Source: DATJPY01 sp035506135
GTDB taxonomy: Bacteria; Myxococcota_A; UBA9160; PR03
Assembly: GCA_035506135.1 (NCBI GenBank)
Contig: DATJPY010000087.1
Coordinates: forward strand, 1-64,000
DNA: 64,000 nt
Direction of reading: 5' to 3'
Part shown: piece by piece, positions 59,353 to 64,000 of the stretch
Position numbering within the stretch: position 1 is the stretch's first letter
How the letters are laid out: each line of letters starts with the position of its first letter
Notes under the pieces: generated by a model
Seen by the model: the letters and a program-made list of their open reading frames with translations, nothing else
Told to the model about the DNA's origin: nothing
Databases searched by the model: none
Made by a program: the position numbers and the translations under genes

Positions 59353-60897
59353 TCAGCGCTCGCGGTGCGCGCGGGCGCTGCCCGCGGCTCCTTCGAGCAG
59401 GAGGGCGTCGAACCCTCCCGCCGGGCCCGGCTCGAAGGCGAGCGTCTGCTGCCCGAGCACGCGGTAGAAGAAGCGCGTCTCGGACTCGGGGACCAGCTCG
59501 TACTCGGCGCGTCCCTCGACCTGCGCCGTCAGGTGGTCGCCGCTGCGGCGGATCTCGATCGGCGGGCCGTTCTCGAAGCGGTAGCGGCCGACGAACGCGT
59601 CGAGCCGGCTCGGATCGAGCGCGATGGAGGGGCGCAGGTTCCTCACGATGAACTGCTGCGGCGCGTAGATCGTGCTCAGCACCAGGTGCTCGGCGCAGAA
59701 GCGGTCGTCGGCCTCGATCACGTCCGGGCGGAGCACGAACTCGCCGCAGCGGGTTGCGGTGTCGCGGAAGCGCCCGTAGAGCTGGACGGCGGGCACCGCG
59801 AACGCGAGCCCGAAGGCGGCGAGCACGGCGCCCTCGAGCGCGGCCGGCGGAACGCGCGGGCCGGCACGGCGGGAGAGCCGGGCGGCGCCGCTCGCGGCGG
59901 CCCCGGCGCCCGCGGCGGTGGCCAGGAAGAAGACCGGGAGGGCGGAGATCAGGAAGCGGATGTCGAAGTACTTCGAGAAGGGAATCAGCGCGAAGACGGC
60001 GAACGGCGCGGCCGCCCAGCCGAAGAGGGCCAGCGCGACCACGTCGCGGCGCCGCGCGATGCGGAGCGCGCCGAGGACGAAGGCCGCCTCGTAGAGGGTC
60101 GTCACCCAGCCGCTCCCGCTCCCCCAGCGCGCGACCAGCGCGTCGAGGAACCGCGGCCCCACCGCGAGCACGTGATCCGCGGCGAGGCCTCGCGCAGCCG
60201 CGAAGCCATGCAGGTTGGCGAGGTCCGGGAGCAGCGCGACCGCGATCCCGACGAAGCAGAGGCCCTGCGTGCCCGCGCGAGCGCGGAGCTCGCGGCGCGG
60301 GCTCAGGGCGGCCGCGGCCGCGACGACGACGGCCACCGCCAGGTGCACGATCGCGAGGTGGTAGGTGTAGACCGCTGCAGCCGCGCAGAGCGCGAAGGCG
60401 ACGAGCAGCCCGCGGCGCCCCGTCCGGAGATGAGCGAGCTGCGCGCCGTACTGCGCGAGCGTGAGCGCGAGCCCCGTCATGTAGGGGCGCGCCTCCTGCG
60501 AGAAGTCGACGTGGTAGATCGAGATCGACATCAGGAAGGCGGCGAGGAGCCCCGTCCCGCGGTCGAAGAGCAGCGTTCCGAGGGCGGCCAGCAGCGCGAT
60601 CGAGGCGAGGCCCGCCAGCGCAGACGGGAGCCGCAGCCGCCAGGGGGTCTCGGCACCGTGCGCCGCGAGCCAGGCGGGCGCGTAGGCGAGGGGAGGGTGC
60701 TGGTAGTCGTCGCCGGCGGCTGCGCGCCAGAGCGCGCCCAGGCTTCCGGCCTTCGCCACCTGCTCCGCGGTGGATCGCTCGTCGAGCCAGAGCGGGCGGC
60801 GATCCAGCGTCTCGAACCGCCACGCGCCCGCGAGAAGCGCCACCCCCAAGGCGGCAACGGCCCAAAGGGAGGGCCAGGCGCTGAGCGGTCGCGACAT
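59353..60897 (-). CDS. GT39-like membrane glycosyltransferase with C-terminal beta domain
   Basis: The 514-residue protein has a GT-C fold with about 10 helices. The first loop carries LWLDERST, with the catalytic-type Asp-Glu pair, and IYHVDFSQEARPY follows, as in dolichyl- or polyprenyl-phosphate sugar transferases. The last 80 or so residues (FVGRYRFENGPPIEIRRSGDHLTAQVEG ...) look like a small beta domain similar in pattern to DUF3471, which is unusual on this family. The ATG at 60897 has TAGACT 8 nt upstream. Confidence 0.75.
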   Translation of the reverse strand: MSRPLSAWPSLWAVAALGVALLAGAWRFETLDRRPLWLDERSTAEQVAKAGSLGALWRAAAGDDYQHPPLAYAPAWLAAHGAETPWRLRLPSALAGLASIALLAALGTLLFDRGTGLLAAFLMSISIYHVDFSQEARPYMTGLALTLAQYGAQLAHLRTGRRGLLVAFALCAAAAVYTYHLAIVHLAVAVVVAAAAALSPRRELRARAGTQGLCFVGIAVALLPDLANLHGFAAARGLAADHVLAVGPRFLDALVARWGSGSGWVTTLYEAAFVLGALRIARRRDVVALALFGWAAAPFAVFALIPFSKYFDIRFLISALPVFFLATAAGAGAAASGAARLSRRAGPRVPPAALEGAVLAAFGLAFAVPAVQLYGRFRDTATRCGEFVLRPDVIEADDRFCAEHLVLSTIYAPQQFIVRNLRPSIALDPSRLDAFVGRYRFENGPPIEIRRSGDHLTAQVEGRAEYELVPESETRFFYRVLGQQTLAFEPGPAGGFDALLLEGAAGSARAHRER

Positions 60898-60905
60898 CGG
60901 CGGCC

Positions 60906-60911
60906 AGTCTA
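60906..60911 (-). promoter_or_regulatory. -10-like element for the GT39-like gene
   Basis: TAGACT on the minus strand, preceded by GG, ends 8 nt before the ATG at 60897 with no ribosome-binding site between. Confidence 0.4.
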
Positions 60912-60931
60912 CCGGCCGCTCGACGCCCGCC

Positions 60932-60961
60932 TCGCTTGACGCCGGCTCGCTTGACGCCGGC
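60932..60961. repeat. 15-bp direct repeat, two copies
   Basis: TCGCTTGACGCCGGC occurs twice in tandem (60932-60946, 60947-60961) in the gap between the divergent GT39-like and TetR genes. It could be a regulator site or simple slippage. Confidence 0.6.
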
Positions 60962-60988
60962 TCGGGTTGGGCTATTTGAGAAAGCAAT

Positions 60989-60999
60989 TCGGATTCCGA
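60989..60999. promoter_or_regulatory. candidate TetR operator
   Basis: TCGGATTCCGA is a perfect dyad (5-bp arms around one T), 35 nt before the tetR-like start codon. It lies between a TTGAGA box (60976-60981) and GATTCT 16 nt later, so a bound repressor would block that promoter. This fits autoregulation but is untested. Confidence 0.35.
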
Positions 61000-61033
61000 T
61001 TCTCTTCTGGTGAGGACCGCCCGGAGGATCCCA

Positions 61034-61717
61034 TTGGACAGGCTGGACGACCTCGACGTCCCGGCCCGACTCGAGACGGTGGCGCGCCCCAAGCAGGCGC
61101 GCAGCGCGCGGACCCTGCAAAGGCTGCTCGACGCGGCCGAGGCGCTGATCGAGGAGAACGGGCTCGCGGAGGTCTCGGTGCCCGAGATCGCCCGCAGCGC
61201 GCGCTCCTCGGTGGGCGGCTTCTACGCGCGCTTCCGCGACAAGAACGAGCTGCTCCGCGCGCTCGAGGAGCGCTTCTTCCGCGAGCAGCGCGTGCGCCTC
61301 GAGCGCCTCACGAAGCCCGAGACCTGGGGCGACGCCTCGCTGCCCTCGATCGTGCGCGCCTGCATGCGCGAGCTGGTCGACGTGTTCCGCCTGCGCCGCG
61401 CCCTGATCCACGCCTTCGTGGCGCGCGCCGTGGTCGACGTCGAGTTCCGCGGCGAGGCGCTTCGCTTCGAGCGCGAGGTCGCCGACAAGATCGGCGCGCT
61501 GCTCCTCACGCGGCCCGGCGCGATCGGCCATCCGCGGCCCGAGCGCGCCGTCGAGCTCGCGGTCGGCATCGTCTTCGGCTCGATGATCGCGGGCGTGCTC
61601 TTCGGCGACACCACGCACGCGTTCGCGCAGCTCAGCGACGAGGAGGCGGCCGACGAGCTCGCCCGCAACTTCCTCGGCTATCTCGACGTCCGCGACGTCA
61701 CACGGAGGAAACGATGA
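61034..61717 (+). CDS. TetR/AcrR family regulator
   Basis: The 227-residue protein has an N-terminal TetR helix-turn-helix (RTLQRLLDAAEALIEENGL ... VSVPEIARSARSSVGGFYARFRDKNELLRAL). A helical ligand domain follows. I chose the TTG at 61034 because GGAGG lies 6 nt upstream; a GTG at 61010 is possible. The stop overlaps the ATG of the diiron protein gene (ATGA), so regulator and enzyme are made together, and the regulator probably controls both. Confidence 0.88.
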   Translation: MDRLDDLDVPARLETVARPKQARSARTLQRLLDAAEALIEENGLAEVSVPEIARSARSSVGGFYARFRDKNELLRALEERFFREQRVRLERLTKPETWGDASLPSIVRACMRELVDVFRLRRALIHAFVARAVVDVEFRGEALRFEREVADKIGALLLTRPGAIGHPRPERAVELAVGIVFGSMIAGVLFGDTTHAFAQLSDEEAADELARNFLGYLDVRDVTRRKR

Positions 61718-62817
61718 AGTACACGCAGCACAACCCGCTCCCGATCCCGGCGTCCGGTCCGTTCCAGAACGTCAGCGCGACGATCGACGCCGTATTCGAC
61801 TGGCAGTACGAGCTGCGCCGCCAGAAGCTGCTCGAGCTCTACGAGAAGGGGAAGGCGGCCACCTGGAACGCCAGCGATCTCGACTGGTCGATCGACGTCG
61901 ACCTCGAGCGGATGGTGGCGGAGCGCCAGCAGATGGGCGGCGGAAACGCCATGAACCAGTTCCTGAGCCCGCCGCGGCCGCTCTCCGACAGCGACGCCGC
62001 CTTGCTCAATCTCCACATGAACGCCTTCATGCTCTCGCAGTTCCTGCACGGCGAGCAGGGCGCGCTGCTGGCGACGGCGAAGATCGTCGAGACGGTGCCC
62101 TGGGCGGAGGCCAAGTTCTACGCCGCCAACCAGGTGGCCGACGAGGCGCGACACGTGGAGGTGTACCACCGCTACCTCACCGAGAAGCTCGGCATCTCGT
62201 ACGGGATCCACCCGAGCCTCGGCCAGCTCCTCGACGACATCCTGGCCGACGCGCGCTGGGACCTGACCTACCTCGGCATGCAGATCATGGTCGAGGGCCT
62301 GGCGCTGGCGGCGTTCGGGCTGCAGCGCATGATGATGGCCGAGGAGCCGCTGATCGTGGACATCACCGGCCGCATCATGGGCGACGAGTCGCGCCACGTC
62401 GCCTTCGGCGTGATCTCGCTCGAGGAGATCTACCGCAACATGTCGGAGACCGAGCTGCGCCAGCGCGAGGAGTTCGTGATCGAGGCGACGCACCTGATGC
62501 GCGAGCGCCTGCTGATGCAGCCGGTCTTCGAGCGCCTCGGCTGGGACGTCAAGGTCTGGCTGCCGTGGGCGATCGAGACGCCCTTCATGCGCGGCTTCCG
62601 GCAGATGCTCTTCTCGAAGATCGTGCCGAACCTGAAGCGACTGGGGCTCCTGACCCCGCGCGTGCGCGCCGCCTACGAGAAGCTCGACCTGCTGCGCTTC
62701 GAGAACCTGAAGGACTCGGTCGAGGAGCCGGAGACCGCCCCGCCGCAGGAGCTGGTGCAGCTCCTGCTGCAGATCCTGGCGAACCGGCAGCCGGCTCCCA
62801 CCGCGAACGCGGGCTAG
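61714..62817 (+). CDS. ferritin-like diiron protein
   Basis: The 367-residue helical protein has two E-x(29-30)-ExxH units: HGEQ ... DEARHVEVY and VEGL ... DESRHVAFG. These are the ligand pattern of a four-helix-bundle diiron site. R2-like oxidases, AurF-type N-oxygenases and acyl desaturases share it; the sequence does not decide between them. The neighbouring TetR gene and the amidohydrolase hint at oxidation of a small organic or lipid substrate. GGAGG precedes the ATG. Confidence 0.75.
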   Translation: MKYTQHNPLPIPASGPFQNVSATIDAVFDWQYELRRQKLLELYEKGKAATWNASDLDWSIDVDLERMVAERQQMGGGNAMNQFLSPPRPLSDSDAALLNLHMNAFMLSQFLHGEQGALLATAKIVETVPWAEAKFYAANQVADEARHVEVYHRYLTEKLGISYGIHPSLGQLLDDILADARWDLTYLGMQIMVEGLALAAFGLQRMMMAEEPLIVDITGRIMGDESRHVAFGVISLEEIYRNMSETELRQREEFVIEATHLMRERLLMQPVFERLGWDVKVWLPWAIETPFMRGFRQMLFSKIVPNLKRLGLLTPRVRAAYEKLDLLRFENLKDSVEEPETAPPQELVQLLLQILANRQPAPTANAG

Positions 62818-62833
62818 CGCTGCGTCGCGCGCC

Positions 62834-64000
62834 GTGAGCTCCCACGGCCGCGGCGCTGGGGCGGATGACTCGGCGCTCACCGGGCGCCGCCATCCCCGTG
62901 TCGACGGGGCGCTGCTTCTGCTCGCGGGCGTGCACGTCGCGAGCCGGCTCGCCTTCTGGATCGACGGCGTGCGTTTCGACGCCTCGACGTTGCCGTGGTT
63001 CTGGCAGTTCCTCGATCCTGCGTGGCTGCGCACCGACCTGCTCCGCAGCCTCTGGTACCTCCACGCCCAGCCGCCGCTCTTCAACGCCCTTCTCGGGATC
63101 GTTCTCAAGCTCGACGGGGCCGCCTGGATGTTCCAGGGAATCTTCTTCGCCCTCGGGCTGGCTCTCGTCCTCGCCCTCTACACCCTCATGCGACGCCTGG
63201 GCGTGGGACGCGGCGTGGCGTTCGCGACGGCGCTCCTCTACGACCTGAGCCCCACCGCCGTGATCTACGAGAACCTCCTCTTCTACACCGAGCTCGAGGC
63301 GGCGCTGCTGGTCGGGGCGGCCCTGTTCCTGCACCGGCTGGCAGAGCGCCGCCGCACGCTCGACGCGGCGCTCTTCTTCTCCTGCATCGCGGCGCTCGCC
63401 CTCACGCGGAGCCTGTTTCATGCGGTGTGGTTCCTTGCGTGCTCGGGCCTGGCGCTCGCCGCCAGCCGCCCACTGCGGGGGGGGATCGTCATCAGCTTCC
63501 TGCTGGCCGCTCTCGGCGTCGGAGGGCTCTACGCGAAGAATGCCTGGGTATTCGGTGCGCCTTCCGGCAGCAGCTGGTTCGGCATGAGCCTGGCGCGCTT
63601 CGAGCTCCGATGCTGGCCGGCGGGTGATCTGAGAGCGCTCGTCGCGCGCGGCGAGGTGTCGCCCCTGATCCTGATTCCGCCCTTCTCTCCGCTCGAGCGC
63701 TACGCGGGGAAGGTCGGCCGTCCGGTGGGTGCGGACGTGCTAGCTCTGCGCGAGCCCGTCAAGAAGGGCGGCGATCGCAATCTCAACCACATCGCCTACG
63801 TCGAGCTCTCGCGCCAGTATGCGCGCGACGCCATCGCGCTGATCCGAGCCGAGCCCGCGCGCTATGCGCTCTGTCTCCAAGGCGCCGTTGCGAGATTCAT
63901 GCTGCCGCCCTCGGACTATCACCTCGTCAGCTCGAATCGCCAGAGCCTCGGCGGCCTCGATCGGCTCTACGATGCCGTGATCTACGGGGTGCCTCGCGCG
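62834..64000 (+). CDS. membrane glycosyltransferase-like protein (partial, runs off the window)
   Basis: From the GTG at 62834 the frame stays open for 389 codons to the window edge, so the C-terminus is missing. A short polar leader is followed by a helix (GALLLLAGVHVASRLAFW), a luminal loop ending in LHAQPPLFNALLGIVLKL, and more helices (WMFQGIFFALGLALVLALY, TALLYDLSPTAVIYENLLFY). The QPPLFN segment and layout resemble GT39/PMT-like transferases or Wzy-type proteins. It is probably a lipid-linked sugar transferase. The gene begins 16 nt after the diiron protein gene. Confidence 0.7.
   Translation, partial: MSSHGRGAGADDSALTGRRHPRVDGALLLLAGVHVASRLAFWIDGVRFDASTLPWFWQFLDPAWLRTDLLRSLWYLHAQPPLFNALLGIVLKLDGAAWMFQGIFFALGLALVLALYTLMRRLGVGRGVAFATALLYDLSPTAVIYENLLFYTELEAALLVGAALFLHRLAERRRTLDAALFFSCIAALALTRSLFHAVWFLACSGLALAASRPLRGGIVISFLLAALGVGGLYAKNAWVFGAPSGSSWFGMSLARFELRCWPAGDLRALVARGEVSPLILIPPFSPLERYAGKVGRPVGADVLALREPVKKGGDRNLNHIAYVELSRQYARDAIALIRAEPARYALCLQGAVARFMLPPSDYHLVSSNRQSLGGLDRLYDAVIYGVPRA

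Noticed and set aside
60932..60961. 15-bp direct repeats as a transposon target duplication
   Set aside because: They are directly adjacent with nothing between, and no mobile element sequence is present.
1..64000. tRNA or rRNA genes in intergenic gaps
   Set aside because: All gaps are shorter than about 300 nt and none contains a recognisable tRNA cloverleaf or rRNA stretch by eye; a tRNAscan-type search would settle it.

Overview
The window is a very GC-rich (roughly 70% by eye), densely packed bacterial chromosome segment with 51 supported protein genes. Codon use is uniform, and I see no rRNA, tRNA, CRISPR array, insertion sequence or phage gene. A PEP-CTERM protein, an RND tripartite pump, several lipoproteins and a caa3-type oxidase indicate an aerobic Gram-negative. 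The style of the proteins and the GTG/TTG-rich, overlapping genes suggest a high-GC deltaproteobacterial-type lineage (Myxococcota or Binatota-like); this placement is an inference from gene content only.

Layout. 0-14 kb is mixed housekeeping: a PEP-CTERM protein, a two-gene ABC exporter, a radical SAM protein, argC plus a D-threonine-aldolase-like enzyme, a MgtC/DUF4010 membrane protein, a metallophosphoesterase, thiD, an M48 lipoprotein protease, a DUF4105 (Lnb-like) membrane protein, a lipoprotein hydrolase and a histidine phosphatase. 14-23 kb (+ strand) is a five-gene run: GH63-type glucosidase, pgi, gnd, NDH-2 and tkt. 39.5-22.8 kb (- strand) is a co-directional run of 14 genes with no gap above 12 nt: RND pump (three genes), PPK2, zwf, polyphosphate glucokinase, caa3 oxidase subunits II, I and III, an unknown membrane protein, a diheme cytochrome c, a Rieske protein, a cytochrome b fused to cytochrome c, and ctaG. 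39.6-49 kb holds a TerB-like protein, an unknown lipoprotein, SulP, an ABC transporter with a broken Walker A motif, and a PPK2-LOG-phosphoketolase group. 49-64 kb holds a glutaredoxin/IscA-like/rhodanese fusion beside BolA, an HTH protein, a DUF885 protein, membrane glycosyltransferases, a mutarotase, a methyltransferase, PilZ, an amidohydrolase and a TetR-ferritin-like diiron pair.

How the genes fit together. The two facing runs at 14-39 kb could carry glucose from oligosaccharide to oxygen: GH63 releases glucose, polyphosphate glucokinase and PPK2 supply phosphorylation from polyphosphate, Zwf and Gnd oxidise it, NDH-2 passes electrons to quinone, and bc complex plus caa3 oxidase reduce O2. 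A second PPK2 and a phosphoketolase 12 kb away extend the polyphosphate/acetyl-phosphate theme. A 6-phosphogluconolactonase is not in the window.

Two non-coding patterns stand out. First, a dispersed repeat made of a hairpin with a variable but always self-complementary stem, followed by a constant tail, occurs at four places, mostly at gene 3' ends; one site has expanded into 75-bp in-frame tandem copies. Second, at least ten genes have a TANNNT element only 6-9 nt upstream of the start codon, which suggests leaderless transcription.
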